This document shows positions 41,731 through 55,161 of a DNA stretch of 64,000 bases, one piece after another. The stretch's first letter is position 1. Each line of letters starts with the position of its first letter. Source of the DNA: Pogostemon cablin (lineage: Eukaryota > Streptophyta > Magnoliopsida > Lamiales > Lamiaceae); contig CM042983.1 in the NCBI GenBank assembly GCA_023678885.1, positions 28,006,279-28,070,278 of the forward strand, given 5' to 3'. The notes under the pieces are model-generated. The model searched no databases and was not told the origin of the DNA. It saw only the letters and a program-made list of their open reading frames with translations. The position numbers and the translations under genes are program-made.

Positions 41731-41980
41731 ATCCCTCCGTCCCTGGTTACATATTTGCAATTTGTGCGTCTCATCTTAATAGTTACATTTTCTTTTTTGA
41801 TATATGAGAATCATATAAAACAATTAAAATATCTCAATGATACTCACCTACAATACTAATACTATTATCCATTATATATTAAAATATTATAATTTCTCAT
41901 CTTAATATACATTAAAATTCTATTTTTTTTAATTTTCGTAAAAAAAAACAAACGTAACCATTAACATGAAAGGGAGGAAG
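41731..41980. mobile_element. Stowaway-type MITE
   Basis: Termini ATCCCTCCGTCCCTGGTTAC and GTAACCATTAACATGAAAGG, then GAGGAAG, are inverted and flanked by TA. Confidence 0.7.
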
Positions 41981-42426
41981 TATATATTTTTATTTATCAC
42001 TCTAGTGTATAAGTTTTTGATGTCCAGATGCAGTAAAATTTTTGTTAATTTTATATTCTTAATTTTCAGTGTACATACAATTAGTAGTATTTTCTTATTT
42101 GAGACTTTAAATTCTATTCTTGATGTAACATAGTTGGTTATTGTATTATCACATAACTTTTTTGGTGCTTTATTTATTGTTTTGCGCTTAAATTTAAATT
42201 TTTTTATACACTTTAAATTAATTTAATTTAAATTTGGCTGAATATCTAAGAAAAAAAATCTACAATTTTCTCTTAAAATCTGTACTTTTTTTTTAAAAAG
42301 AAAATAGAGTTAAGTGTTCTTGTAATCTAAAACTAAGTGAAAATGTTTTTTAGAATATTACCTAAGATCCAATGAACATTTTCACTCAATTTTACACACA
42401 AAATAAGTATTTTTAAAAAGAGTTAC
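41981..42426. other. Unassigned AT-rich DNA
   Basis: I see no gene or repeat here that I can support. Confidence 0.3.
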
Positions 42427-42624
42427 TCTATGGTGAGACGTGTTATTTGTAAGACGGGTTGACCCATCACTAAAGTATGCTTATTGTATAGATAAAGTAT
42501 GCTTATTTGTAGTTAATGTATATTAATAATAAATGCTAAAATCATACTTTAATGCATAATCCAACATACTTTAGAAAAAATACTTTAACAACTATTAAAC
42601 ATACTTTATCTAAATAAAAGATAT
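42427..42624. mobile_element. MITE-like element split by the chromovirus insertion
   Basis: It starts near GAGACGTGTTATTTGTAAGA and carries the AAAGTATGCTTATTTGTAGT and CATACTTTA segments of the family at 35580. It stops at GATAT (42620-42624) and resumes after the second GATAT at 59496 with ACTTTAACACATCTCACAAA, the expected right end. Confidence 0.7.
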
Positions 42625-44039
42625 TGTAACGCCCCGGGTTACGCTATGGGGTTGGGACGCTACTAGATATACATATCCCAATATAATAATAAAGGGAGTC
42701 GAGAATACGCAGCGGAAATGAAATTATAATCCCCAAAGCGATAATATAATAACGTAAGAGTTGCATAAAGATTATTACATATAAGCGTCTACTCACCGAG
42801 TAGAGTAAAATATCCAAAATAAGTTCGTTCAGATGATGTATCTGAAATAAAGTTCTAATAGAATAATAAAATATAAGTCATATAAAGTCTTCTAAGGGCT
42901 TGGTACACTTGCAGGGGCCTTTCCATCTTCTAAACCTTCTTCTGAAAATTGATAAGGGGTGAGCGTCTAAAATACACTCAGTGGGTTAACTTAAATGATT
43001 GCACCGTTAAAAATAAATATGCATGCCAAATATACCATAAAATGTAACATACGTCATTTAATAAAATAATTTGCATATTGTCGTTCGATAACACAATAAA
43101 AATATTTTAGACCGAATCGTCATCCGATAACTTGTGTTAGTTGGTATATGTGCACCAGGCCGTCACCCCAGTACAAATGTTAGCATAGTTGAAATATATT
43201 TTAGTACTGAACCTACGTAGCCAGTAACTTGTGTTAGTTGGTATATGTGCACTGAGTCGTCACCCCGTACAAGTGTTAGTAGAAAATATTTGTCATCGAA
43301 CTAAAAATTCACATAGCACATAACATGTCATATAAGTAACACATATCACATCTTAACATAGCAATCATGACATAAAATGTAGCACTCGATAAAGAGTGAA
43401 AGTTACCCCCACCTTAAACTTCGTAGAGAATAATATGTTTGTCTAGACTTGTTCTTCGGTCTCAGGTATGCCTGCAAGGGTATACTAAATTGAGTTCTAC
43501 TTATAATAATAATTTCTATTACTAAAACTAATTTCTAATAGTATAAATAAAATAAACTAATTATTAACTAACTTAAGATAATATAATTAATTAATCACTA
43601 AATAAAATGAGTTAAAATAAGATAATAAATATAAATAAAATTAATATTAAAAAAAAATTAAATTAAATATAAAATAATATAAATATGTATATATATATAA
43701 TGCTTGAATGTTGTGTGCAATTGATTTTTTAAAGATTTTGAAACTTCGAAACTACCAAATCTCTTTCGAAATTACTATTTATTGAGAAAAAAATCAGAAA
43801 AGGAGGAAAGATAAAAAAAATGGCAAAGACAACATGTTTTCAGCATTTAAACAACATTTCAGAAATACAACAAAGTAAAGACAATATTTTACCAAAAATA
43901 TGTTGTCTATTCAGAAGTGTTTCTAGCATTTGACAATATTTTCAAAAAGGCTGTTGTCTATTCAGAAGTGTTTCTAGCATTTGTCAACATTTTGAAAAAA
44001 TAACAAAATAAACACAATAAAAAAACAGTGTGTGAGAAT

Positions 44040-44075
<36 letters not shown>

Positions 44076-45307
44076 GTATATATGTGTGAGTTATATATAT
44101 GTGTGTGTGTGAAAATATGTAAAGAAAAGAGTGGAGAATTACCTCTAAATTGATAACTCCTCACACTACTACTAAGTGTAAGAGCTAATGGAAAGAATAT
44201 GAGTGAAGGGTGAAGGAATTTGGGCAGAAAAATTTATGTGTGTGTGGCTTGAATGGAGTTGGGTATTTATAGATGTGTGAGATGGAATCAAAAAGACATT
44301 GGAACATGGCAAGGTGGTGATACATGTGTATTTTCATGTGATCTAACATGTTTGTATGGCGCCATAGTCACAACATGGCTTAGCAATTCTTTCACATGAC
44401 TTCACATGTGGGATAAGTGTACATGATTTCACATGTGGGATGATAATTCATAGGCTAATTTGATCAAATAATAGTAATCATAAAAACTTTGTGAATTTCG
44501 CACATCTCGTTGGCAACTGCGCGGCTTCACCATTTTGATCATAACTTCTTTGTTTGACCTCGTATTTGAGTGATTTTTTGCGTCCACACGATCATCTCTT
44601 CATGGGCTTTCTATCCATATAAAGAACTCTCCAAAAAATCAATATTTGAGTATATAACAAGTCATGCAAAGTGGCACAACTGTTCTGTTCCTCAAATCTT
44701 GCGCGACGTCACTACTTTGATCATAACTTTCTCGTTTGGAATCCAATTTAAGTGTTCTTTAAGCCTACGCGATCCTCTCTTCACTAGATTTCTAACCATA
44801 TCTCACATGACCAATTTCATTTTCTACATAAACACAGAAAAACTATGGAATGTGTACGTCTAGTTGTTTGCAAGTTGCACAAGTTCACCCTTCATTTCAA
44901 CTTTGCTAAATTTTATTCCATTTATATATATATATATATTTATATATATATTGTTTTAATAATAATAATAATTGATTGACTTGGTTGATTCCTATCAAAC
45001 ATATCACTAATTATTATTATTGCCTTGATTGATTGCCAACTTGACTCCACCTTCCTTCAATAATTTCCTTGATTGATTCTATCAATCATATCACTTATAA
45101 TAATAATAATAATAAATAATAATAATAATAATTGTTCTTATCAAACACTTCAAGATAGCTTACATGTGTGCTTGCATATGTGTGTCTACTTACTTGTAAA
45201 AATATCAAGCATATTTATTTATCTATTAGTAATAATAATAAAGAAATAATAATAATAAAAAAAATAATTTGTATATATATATACATATATATAAGGTGGG
45301 TATTACA
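42625..45307 (-). repeat. Chromovirus LTR A (outer, 3' LTR in element sense)
   Basis: 2683 bp from TGTAACGCCCCGGGTTACGC to GGTGGGTATTACA. It contains an (AT)n run, the CAGAAGTGTTTCTAGCATTT direct repeat (about 43914 and 43962), and two related blocks with CTTCACCATTTTGATCATAA (about 44525) and GTCACTACTTTGATCATAAC (about 44708). The frame 44570-44863 recurs at 51575 and is LTR sequence. Confidence 0.95.
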
Positions 45308-45324
45308 TCCTCCCCTACTAAATT
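45308..45324 (-). other. Polypurine tract, copy 1
   Basis: On the minus strand AATTTAGTAGGGGAGGA ends directly at LTR A. This is the plus-strand priming site. The same sequence lies at 52340-52356 beside LTR B. Confidence 0.85.
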
Positions 45325-47806
45325 AAAATTTTCGTCCTCGAAATTTCATTTACCCGATATAGGTAGATGCGGATATTTATTTCGTATGTCGTCTTCATGT
45401 TCCCATGTCGCTTCTTATGTATTGTGTTGACTCCATTGGACTTTGATTAAAGCAACTTCACGATTCCTTAGCTTATGAACTTTCCTGTCAAGAATGGCGA
45501 TATGAAATTCCTCGTATACTAAGTTATCATCAATTGCTATAACTTCATGGTTAACAACGTGGCTTGGATCAAATACATACTTCCGTAGCATGGACACATG
45601 AAATACATCATGCACTCCAGCTAGCTCAGGTGGTAAAGCTAATCTGTATGCCAACTTGCCGATTCGTTCTAAAATCTCATAAGGACCAATGTATCTTGGC
45701 TTAAGTTTTCCTTTCTTCCCAAAGCGAGAAATTCCTTTCATTGGTGATATTTTGAGAAAAACTTTATCTCCTTCCTGGAACTGTAAATCTTTGCGTCGCT
45801 TATCAGCGTAAGACTTCTGTCGGTTTTGCGCAGTCAAAATTCTTCTTTTGATCTTTTCAATCACTTCAACTGTCTTTTCTACTATTTTTGGTCCTAGAAC
45901 TTTCTTCACACCAACTTCATCCCAATAAAGGGAAGATCTACACTTCCTTCCGTAGAGTGCTTCGTAAGGGGTCATGCCTATTGTAACTTGAAAACTGTTA
46001 TTGTAAGCAAACTCTATAAGTGGTATGTATCTTTCCCAACTTTCCCCAAAATCTAGGACGCATGCCCTCAACATGTCTTCCAATGTTTGAATAGTTCTTT
46101 CAGACTGGCCATCTGTTTGTGGATGAAATACCGTGCTAAACTTTAGCTTCGTGCCCATTGCATTTTGTAAACTGTTTCAAAATTTTGATGTAAATCTTGG
46201 ATCTCGATCAGAAACTATAGAAACTGGTACACCGTGCAATCTGACAACTTCTTTTAGACAAATTTGTGCAAGCTTATCCATTCCATGAGTCATTTTCACT
46301 GGAAGAAAATGCGCAGACTTGGTCAAACGATCCACTATCACCCATATATCTTGATTTCCTCGCACTGATCTTGGTAAACCAGTAACGAAATCCATTGTGA
46401 TATGCTCCCATTTCCACTCAGGAATCTCTAATGGCTTCAAGAGCCCTGAAGGTCGTTGATGCTCAGCCTTCACTTGCTGGCAAGTCATACACTTTTGGAT
46501 AAACAAGCCTATATCCTTCTTCATATTTTTCCACCAAAATGAATTCTTCAAGTCTTGATACATCTTGGTTCCTCCTGGATGTACCGTGTATGGAGTACCA
46601 TGAGCTTCTGTTAAAATTTCTCTAATAAGATCCTCATTTTTAGGAACACATAATCTTTTTCCAAATACGAGTGTTCCATCGTCTGTGAGAGCAAATTCCT
46701 TTTCTTCCCCAATCTTCACGCGTTCCTTATTTTTTCTGAGAATTCTATCTTCGTCTTGAAGTTTCTTGACTCTATCTCTTAAGGAGGGTTTAATCAGTAA
46801 CACTGTTAACACTGCTTCAATGCTACTTGGAGGTATTACTACTTCCAAACTCATTCGAGAGAACTCCGCCACCAATAATTCTTGGTTTGTTATAGAGCAG
46901 GCTAACTCCCATTTTCCTTTTTTGCTTAGAGTATCTGCCACCACATTTGCCTTCCCTGGATGGTACAGTATTGTACAATCATAATCCTTGACTAATTCCA
47001 ACCATCTCCTTTGCCTCATGTTTAATTCCTTCTGTTCGAAAAAGTACTTCAAGCTCTTGTGATCTGTATAAATTTGACATTTTGCTCCATACAGATAGTG
47101 TCTCTAAATTTTCAAAACATGCACCACAGCTGCCAATTCTAAATCATGAGTTGGATAGTTCTGTTCATGGATCTTGAGTTGTCTAGACGCATAAACAACT
47201 ACTTTATTACGTTGCATCAGAACACATCCCAATCCTTGCTTTGAAACATCACTATAGATGACAAATTCTTCTGTCCCATCAGGAATTGTCAGTACAGGTG
47301 CAGTGACTAATTTCTGTTTAAGAAGGTTGAAACTATTTTCACATTCTTTCGTCCAACAAAACTTAACTTCCTTGCGAGTTAATTTCGTCAAGGGCCCTGC
47401 AATCTTCGAAAATCCCTCAATAAATCTTCTATAATATCCAGCCAATCCAATGAAACTTCGTACTTCTCCCACATTTGTAGGTGTCTTCCATTTCTCTACT
47501 GCTTCCATCTTGGCCGGATCCACCTCAATTCCTCGAGCTGACACGATGTGTCCAAGAAAGACAACTTTGTCTAACCAAAACTCACATTTCTTGAATTTGG
47601 CATACAAATTTTCCTTTCTTACTGTCTCTAGAACGATTCTCAGATACTTTTCATGTTGTTCCCGATTTCTAGAATACACTAAGATATCATCAATGAACAC
47701 GATCATGAATTTATCCAAGTACGAGTGGAAAACACGAATCATCAAATCCATAAAAATTGCTGGTGCATTGCTAAGTTCAAAAGGCATTACCACGAACTCA
47801 TAATGC
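45325..47806 (-). pseudogene. Chromovirus pol, copy 1 (RT to chromodomain region)
   Basis: Minus frames 47793-47104, 47052-46177 and 46158-45415 follow one another. RT has VFIDDILVYS; RNase H FVIYSDVSKQGLG; integrase has the HHCC finger (about HGTPYTVHPGG, CMTCQQVK) and DDE motifs (MDFVTGLP, VSDRDPRF, GQSERTIQ); then the C-terminal domain with VHDVFHVSMLRKYV. Breaks: a one-base deletion near 47811, TAG for Trp at 47104-47106, TGA for Trp at 46177-46179, TAA for Glu at 45415-45417 inside the chromodomain-like NT-EATWE motif. The natural end follows about 20 codons later. Confidence 0.92.
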
Positions 47807-48731
47807 CCGTAAGTGTTCTAAAAGCAGTCTTCGAAGTGTCGTTCTGTTTGATTCGCACCTGATGATATCCAGACCTCAGATCTATCTTGGAAAACACACT
47901 AGCACTGCCCAGCTGATCAAATAAGTCTTCAATCCTTGACAAGGGATATTTATTCTTGATGGTAAGTTTATTCAGTTCTCGATAATCGATACACATTCTA
48001 AACGAACCATCTTTCTTATTTACGAACAAAACAGGTGCTCCCCAGGGTGAAACACTAGGGCGTATGAAACCCAATTCCAAGAGTTCTTGTAATTGGATCT
48101 TCAATTCTTGTAACTCCTTTGGTGCCATTCGATAAGGTGCTTTTGAAACTGGTGCTGCTCCCGGTACTAGATCAATAGAAAATTCTACTTGCCTTTCAGG
48201 TGGCAATCCTGGTAAGTCTTCTAGAAATACATCTTCGTATTCCCGCACAATAGGAACATCCTTTAGGCTTATCCTTTCTCCTTCACTTGCCACGATGTTC
48301 ACTAAGAGTGCTTGACATCCATTATTCTTCATCATTTTGATCGCTTTCATTGCAGTTATAATTCGCGGTACTACTCCAGCTTTCGCTCCGTGAAATGTAA
48401 ACTTCTTATCTCCTGGGAGTTGGAAACGTACTTCCTTTTCACGACATCTTATTACATCATGATTAGCTCTAAGCCAATCCATCCCTAAAATTACATCAAA
48501 GTCTTTCATTTCAATTATGTGAAGGTCTGCAAGTAGGACTCTGTCATTTATCCCTATCTTCACATTCTTGCATAACTTCATGATTTGGATAGAGTTACCC
48601 GAAGGTATACTAACCTCAAGAGTTGACTTGTCAAACTCTTCACAATTATTTTCTACTTTCTTATACATCTTAGCAGATATGAATGAATGAGTGGCACCCG
48701 TATCAAAAAAGTATAAGTGCAGGAGTGCCAA
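47807..48731 (-). pseudogene. Chromovirus protease and RT N-terminus, copy 1
   Basis: The 314-residue frame starts with FFDTGATHSFI (retropepsin D-T-G-A), then VILGMDWL, the second protease hallmark. It continues through VPIVREYEDVF and MAPKELQELK into RT motif FRMCIDYRELN and ends at the frameshift near 47811. The true start is in gag; a T6 run at the minus-strand complement of 48705-48710 puts gag and protease in different frames. Confidence 0.9.
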
Positions 48732-48825
48732 ATACTGATAGCATACCTGCCATTGTTTCTGGTTCTTCCTCAGTTTCTTGCTGTGTCATAGCATATGCAT
48801 GTGCTGGTCTAGTACTCGATCCTCC

Positions 48826-49501
48826 TCATACTTTAGTCTTTGGGCATTCTAGTATGGTGTGTCCCGGTTGCCGACATCGATAGCATATTCCAGTTCCATA
48901 TAAGCATGCTCCGAAATGATTATTTCCACATTTCGGGCAGGGAGAATTTGTTGTGAGTGGAAATCTAGAGAGTCTATTGAATTCTCTTTCATATTCAAGA
49001 ACGCTCATTGTTCCTTGTTTCAAGTGAAGAAACTCACTTTCCTTGTTATCTCGATATGATTGTGGCATGTAGTTTTGAATGATCACCTCATTGAAGTCTT
49101 CCCATTTCATCCTAGCCTTTTGCTCAGGTATCTTGGTACGTCCGCAAGCCTCCCACCATAAATCAGCTTCACCCACAAATTGAAAAACAGCACATGTAAT
49201 TTTTCTGTGCATCAGTGCACTCGTGATAGGTGAAAATCTTATCTAACGACCTAAGCAATTACTCTGCTTCCGCAGGGTCCTCCGTTCCGTTGAAGGTTGT
49301 TGGATTAAAACGTCGGAACTGTTCAATTACTAAGGTTGGTTCATTTATAGGAATAGGTTCTGGTGGTGGTGGTCGTGCAGGATTCCCTGTAATGTGTTCA
49401 GCTAAACCTCTGAGTACAGTTAGTAGATCATCACCAGGGTTAGCTTGTGAGTTTTGCGCCTCCTTTTGGGATTAATTATTTCGTGAGGTTCCACGTGTCA
49501 T
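48826..49501 (-). pseudogene. Chromovirus gag, copy 1
   Basis: From an ATG at 49501-49499 the reading is MTRGTSRNN and a TAA (49472-49474). It continues through a Pro-rich part (PARPPPPEPIP) to a second TAA (49259-49261), then a +1 frameshift in the A5 run (49200-49204). The frame 49212-48826 has FQFVGEADLWWEA and the knuckle CYRCRQPGHTILEC. Between LSRFPL and SPCPKCG roughly a hundred residues usual for this Gag are missing. A TGA at 48826-48828 follows KTKV. Confidence 0.85.
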
Positions 49502-49645
49502 GATCTAGCCAAAGTATTACTAATATTATATGCCAATACACATATAAAATTCTAAAGTGTAGTCACGTCATAGTCATAGGATAGTCAATCTTAGGGTATG
49601 GTATAAAATTATAAGTCAGGTACTTAAGCAAGTCTTAGATAGACC

Positions 49646-49657
49646 GCTCTGATACCA
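49646..49657 (-). other. Primer-binding site (tRNA-iMet), copy 1
   Basis: On the minus strand TGGTATCAGAGCGG lies three bases inside LTR B. It is the classical initiator-Met tRNA primer site of plant LTR elements. Confidence 0.9.
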
Positions 49658-49660
49658 TGC

Positions 49661-51939
49661 TGTAACGCCCCGGGTTACGCTATGGGGTTGGGACGCTACT
49701 AGATATATATATCCCAATATAATAATAAAGGGAGTCGAGAATACGCAGCGGAAATGAAATTATAATCCCCAAAGCGATAATATAATAACGTAAGAGTTGC
49801 ATAAAGATTATTACATATAAGCGTCTACTCACCGAGTAGAGTAAAATATCCAAAATAAGTTAGTTCAGATGATGTATCTGAAATAAAGTTCTAGCAGAAT
49901 AATAAAATATAAGTCATATAAAGTCTTCTAAGGGCTTGGTACACTTGCAGGGACCTTTCTATCTTCTAAACCTTCTTCTGAAAATTGATAAGGGGTGAGC
50001 GTCTAAAATAAACTCAGTGGGTTAACTTAAATGATTGCACCGTTAAAAATAAATATGCATGCCAAATATACCATAAAATGTAACATATGTCATTTAATAA
50101 AATAATTTGCATATTGTCGTTCGATAACACAATAAAAATATTTTAGACCGAATCGTCATCCGATAACTTGTGTTAGTTGGTATATGTGCACCAGGCCGTC
50201 ACCCCAGTACAAATGTTAGCATACTTGAAATACATTTTAGTACTGAACCGACGTAGCCAGTAACTTGTGTTAGTTGGTATATGTGCACTGAGTCATCACC
50301 CCGTACAAGTGTTAGTAGAAAATATTTATCATCGAACTAAAAATTCACATAGCACATAACATGTCATATAAGTAACACATATCACATCTTAACATAGCAA
50401 TCATGACATAAAATATAGCACTCGGTAAAGAGTGAAAGTTACCCCCACCTTAAACTTCGTAGAGAATAATATGTTTGTCTAGATTTGTTCTTCGGTCTCA
50501 GGTATGCCTGCAAGGGTATACTAAACTGAGTTCTACTTATAATAATTTCTATTACTAAAACTAATTTCTAATAGTATAAATAAAATAAACTAATTATTAA
50601 CTAACTTAAGATAATATAATTAATTAATCACTAAATAAAATGAGTTAAAATAAGATAATAAATATAAATAAAATTAATATTTAAAAAAAATTAAATATAA
50701 TATAATATAATTTAAATATGTATATATATATATAATGCTTGAATGTTGTGTGCAATTGATTTTTTAAAGATTTTGAAACTTCGAAACTACCAAATCTCTT
50801 TCGAAATTACTATTTATTGAGAAAAAAATCAGAAAAGGAGGAAAGATAAAAAAATGGCAAAGACAACATGTTTTCAGCATTTAAACAACATTTCAGAAAT
50901 ACAACAAAGTAAAGACAATATTTTACCAAAAATATGTTGTCTATTCAGAAGTGTTTCTAGCATTTGACAACATTTTCAAAAAGACTGTTGTCTATTCAGA
51001 AGTGTTTCTAGCATTTGTCAATATTTTGGAAAAATAATAAAATGAACACAATAAAAAAAATAGTGTGTGAGAATTGATATATATATATATATATGTATAT
51101 ATGTGTGAGTTATATATATGTGTGTGTGTGTGAAAATATGTAAAGAAAAGAGTGGAGAATTACCTCTAAATTGATAACTCCTCATACTACTACTAAGTGT
51201 AAGAGCCAATGGAAAGAATATGAGTGAAGGGTGAAGGAATTTGGGCAGAAAAATTTATGTGTGTGTGGCTTGAATGGAGTTGGGTATTTATAGATGTGTG
51301 AGATGGAATCACAAAGACATTGGAACATGGCAAGGTGGTGATACATGTGTATTTTCATGTGATCTAACATGTTTGTATGGCCCCATAGTCACAACATGGC
51401 TTAGCAATTCTTTCACATGGCTTCACATGTAGGATAAGTGTACATGATTTCACATGTGGGATGATAATTCATAGGCTAATTTGATCAAATAATAGTGATC
51501 ATAAAAACTTTGTGAATTTCGCACGTCTCGTTGGCAACTGCGCGGCTTCACCATTTTGATCATAACTTCTTTGTTTGACCTCGTATTTGAGTATTTTTTA
51601 CGTCCACACAATCCTCTCTTCATGGACTTTCTATCCATATAAAGAAATCTCCAAACAATCAATATTTGAGTATATAACAAGTCATGCAAAATGGCACAAC
51701 TGTTCTGTTCCTCAAATCTTGCGCGACGTCACCACTTTGATCATAACTTTCTCGTTTGGAATCCAATTTAGGTGTTTTTTAGGCCTACGCGATCCTCTCT
51801 TCAGTAGATTTCTAACCATATCTCACATGACCAATTTCAATTTCCACATAAATACAGAAAAACTATGGAAAGTGTACGTCTAGTTATTTGCAAGTTGCAC
51901 AAGTTCATCCTTCATTTCAACTTTGCTAAATTTTATTCC

Positions 51940-51984
<45 letters not shown>

Positions 51985-52339
51985 TTAATAATAATAATAA
52001 TTGATTGACTTGGTTGATTCCTATCAATCATATCACTAATTATTATTATTGCCTTGATTGATTGCCAACTTGACTCCACATTCCTTCAATAATTTCCTTG
52101 ATTGATTCCATCAATCATATCACTTCTAATAATAATAATAATAATAAATAATAATAATAATAATTGTTCTTATCAAACACTTCAAGATAGCTTACATGTG
52201 TGCTTGCATATGTGTGCCTACTTACTTGTAAAAATATCAAGCATATTTATTTATCTATTAGTAATAATAATAAAGAAATAATAATAATAAAAAAAATAAT
52301 TTGTATATATATATACATATATATAAGGTGGGTATTACA
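49661..52339 (-). repeat. Chromovirus LTR B (shared middle LTR)
   Basis: 2679 bp, with the same ends as LTR A. It has a primer site on one side (49646-49657) and a polypurine tract on the other (52340-52356), so it serves as 5' LTR of copy 1 and 3' LTR of copy 2. Confidence 0.95.
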
Positions 52340-52356
52340 TCCTCCCCTACTAAATT

Positions 52357-52830
52357 AAAATTTGCGTCCTCGAAATTTCACTTACCCGATATAGGTAGAT
52401 GCGGATATTTATTTCATATGTCGTCTTCACGTTCCCATGTCGCTTCTTCTGTATTGTGTTGACTCCATTTGACTTTGATTAAAGCAACTTCACGATTCCT
52501 TAGCTTATGAACTTTCCTGTCAAGAATGGCGATAGAAAATTCCTCGTATGCTAAGTTATCATCAATTGCTATAACTTCATGGTTAACAACGTGGCTTGGA
52601 TCAAATACATACTTCCGTAGCATGGACACATGAAATACATCATGCACTCCAGCTAGCTCAGGTGGTAAAGCTAATCTGTATGCCAACTCGCCGATTCGTT
52701 CTAAAATCTCATAAGGCCCAATGTATCTTGGCTTAAGTTTTCCTTTCTTCCCAAAGCGAGAAATTCCTTTCATTGGTGATAATTTGAGAAAAACTTTATC
52801 TCCTTCCTGGAACTGTAAATCTTTGCGTCA
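52357..52830 (-). pseudogene. Chromovirus integrase C-terminus and chromodomain-like tail, copy 2
   Basis: The frame 52773-52414 reads GKLKPRYIGPYEILERIGEL, VHDVFHVSMLRKYV and then SQHNTEEATWEREDDI. A TGA (52414-52416, CGA in copy 1) cuts the chromodomain-like tail, whose remaining residues NKYPHLPI are still readable. A second TGA (52828-52830, also CGA in copy 1) separates it from the main integrase frame. Confidence 0.9.
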
Positions 52831-55161
52831 CTTATCAGCGTAAGACTTCTGTCGGTTTTGCGCAGTCAAAATTCTTCTTTTGATCTTTTCAATCGCTTCA
52901 ACTGTCTTTTCTACTATTTCTGGTCCTAGAAATTTCTTCGCACCAACTTCATCCCAATAAAGGGGAGATCTACACTTCCTTCCGTAGAGTGCTTCGTAAG
53001 GGGCCATGCCTATTGTAACTTGAAAACTGTTGTTGTAAGCAAACTCTATAAGTGGTATGTATCTTTCCCAACTTTCCCCAAAATCTGGGACGCATGCCCT
53101 CAACATGTCTTCCAATGTTTGAATAGTCCTTTCAGACTGGCCATCTGTTTGTGGATGAAATTCCGTGCTAAACTTTAGCTTAGTGCCCATTGCGTTTTGT
53201 AAACTGTTCCAAAATTTTGATGTAAATCTTGGATCTCGATCAGAAACTATAGAAACTGGTACACCGTGCAATCTGACAACTTCTTTTAGACAAATTTGTG
53301 CAAGCTTATCCATTCCATGAGTCATTTTCACTGGAAGAAAATGCGCAGACTTGGTCAAACGATCCACTATCACCCATATAGCTTGATTTCCTCGCACTGA
53401 TCTTGGTAAACCAGTAACGAAATCCATTGTGATATGCTCCCATTTCCACTCAGGAATCTCTAATGGCTTCAAGAGCCCTGAAGGTCGTTGATGCTCAGCC
53501 TTCACTTGCTGGCAAGTCATACACTTTTGGATAAACAAGCCTATATCCTTCTTCATATTTTTCCACCAAAATGAATTCTTCAAGTCTTGATACATCTTGG
53601 TTCCTCCTGGATGTACCGTGTATGGAGTACCATGAGCTTCTGTTAAAATTTCTCTAATAAGATCCTCATTTTTAGGAACACATAATCTTTTTCCAAATAC
53701 GAGTGTTCCATCGTCTATGAGAGCAAATTCCTTTCCTTCCCCAATCTTCACGCGTTCCTTAATTTTTCTGAGAATTCTATCTTCGTCTTGAAGTTTCTTG
53801 ACTCTATCTCTTAAGGAGGGTTTAATCAGTAACGCTGTTAACACTGCTTCAATGCTACTTGGAGGTATTACTACTTCCAAACTCATTCGAGAGAACTCCG
53901 CCACCAATAATTCTTGGTTTGTTATAGAGCAGGCTAACTCCCATTTTCCTTTTTTGCTTAGAGTATCTGCCACCACATTTGCCTTCCCTGGATGGTACAG
54001 TATTGTACAATCATAATCCTTGACTAATTCCAACCATCTCCTTTGCCTCATGTTTAATTCCTTCTGTTCGAAAAAGTACTTCAAGCTCTTGTGATCTGTA
54101 TAAATTTGACATTTTGCTCCATACAGATAGTGTCTCCAAATTTTCAAAGCATGCACCACAGCTGCCAATTCTAAATCATGAGTTGGATAGTTCTGTTCAT
54201 GGATCTTGAGTTGTCTAGATGCATTAGCAACTACTTTATTACGTTGCATCAGAACACATCCCAATCCTTGCTTTGAAACATCACTATAGATGACAAATTC
54301 TTCTGTCCCATCAGGAATTGTCAGTACAGGTGCAGTGACTAATTTCTGTTTGAGAAGGTTGAAACTATTTTCACATTCTTTCGTCCAACAGAACTTAACT
54401 TCCTTGCGAGTTAATTTCGTCAAGGGCCCTGCAATCTTCGAAACTCCCTCAATAAATCTTCTATAATATCCAGCCAATCTAATGAAACTTCGTACTTCTC
54501 CCACATTTGTAGGTGTCTTCCATTTCTCTACTGCTTCCATCTTGGCCGGATCCACCTCAATTCCTCGAGCTGACACGATGTGTCCAAGAAAGACAACTTT
54601 GTCTAACCAAAACTCACATTTCTTGAATTTGGCATACAACTTTTCCTTTCTTAGTGTCTCTAGAACGATTCTCAGATGCTTTTCATGTTGTTCCCGATTT
54701 CTAGAATACACTAAGATATCATCAATGAACACGATCATGAATTTATCCAAGTACGAGTGGAAAACACGAATCATCAAATTCATAAAAATTGCTGGTGCAT
54801 TGCTAAGTCCAAAAGGCATTACCACGAACTCATAATGCCCGTAACGTGTTCTAAAAGCAGTCTTCGAAGTGTCACTCTGCTTGATTCGCACCTGATGATA
54901 TCCAGACCTCAGATCTATCTTGGAAAACACACTAGCACCGCCCAGCTGATCAAATAAGTCCTCAATCCTTGACAAGGGATATTTATTCTTGATGGTAAGT
55001 TTATTCAGTTCTCGATAATCGATACACATTCTAAACGAACCATCTTTCTTCTTTACGAACAAAACAGGTGCTCCCCAGGGTGAAACACTAGGGCGTATGA
55101 AACTCAATTCAAAGAGTTCTTGTAATTGGATCTTTAATTCTTGTAACTCCTTTGGTGCCAT
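52831..55161 (-). pseudogene. Chromovirus RT, RNase H and integrase, copy 2 (777-codon open frame)
   Basis: This is the longest open frame of the window. In order: RT (FRMCIDYRELN at about residue 45, MPFGLSNAPAIF about 113, FIDDILVYS about 144), RNase H (IYSDVSKQGLGCVL about 265), the HHCC finger (GTPYTVHPGGTKMY, CMTCQQVK), and the integrase core (MDFVTGLP, VSDRDPRFTSKF, HPQTDGQSERTIQ). All catalytic positions I can check are kept. It ends at the TGA at 52828. Its first Met lies inside pol and is not the natural start. Confidence 0.93.

Noticed and set aside
43900..43990. Regular direct repeats in the chromovirus LTR considered as a CRISPR-like array
   Set aside because: Only two units with no spacer logic, in a plant retrotransposon LTR; CRISPR arrays are not expected here and none was seen anywhere in the window.
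44570..51883. Plus-strand frames 44570-44863 and 51575-51883 with conserved protein sequence
   Set aside because: They are copies of the same LTR sequence (LTRs A and B); in LTR C the frame is broken. No codon-like pattern of change.
46766..54957. Plus-strand frames inside the chromovirus pol (for example 46766-46984, 47450-47803, 53798-54016, 54482-54835)
   Set aside because: They are antisense shadows of RT and integrase, conserved only because the sense strand is.
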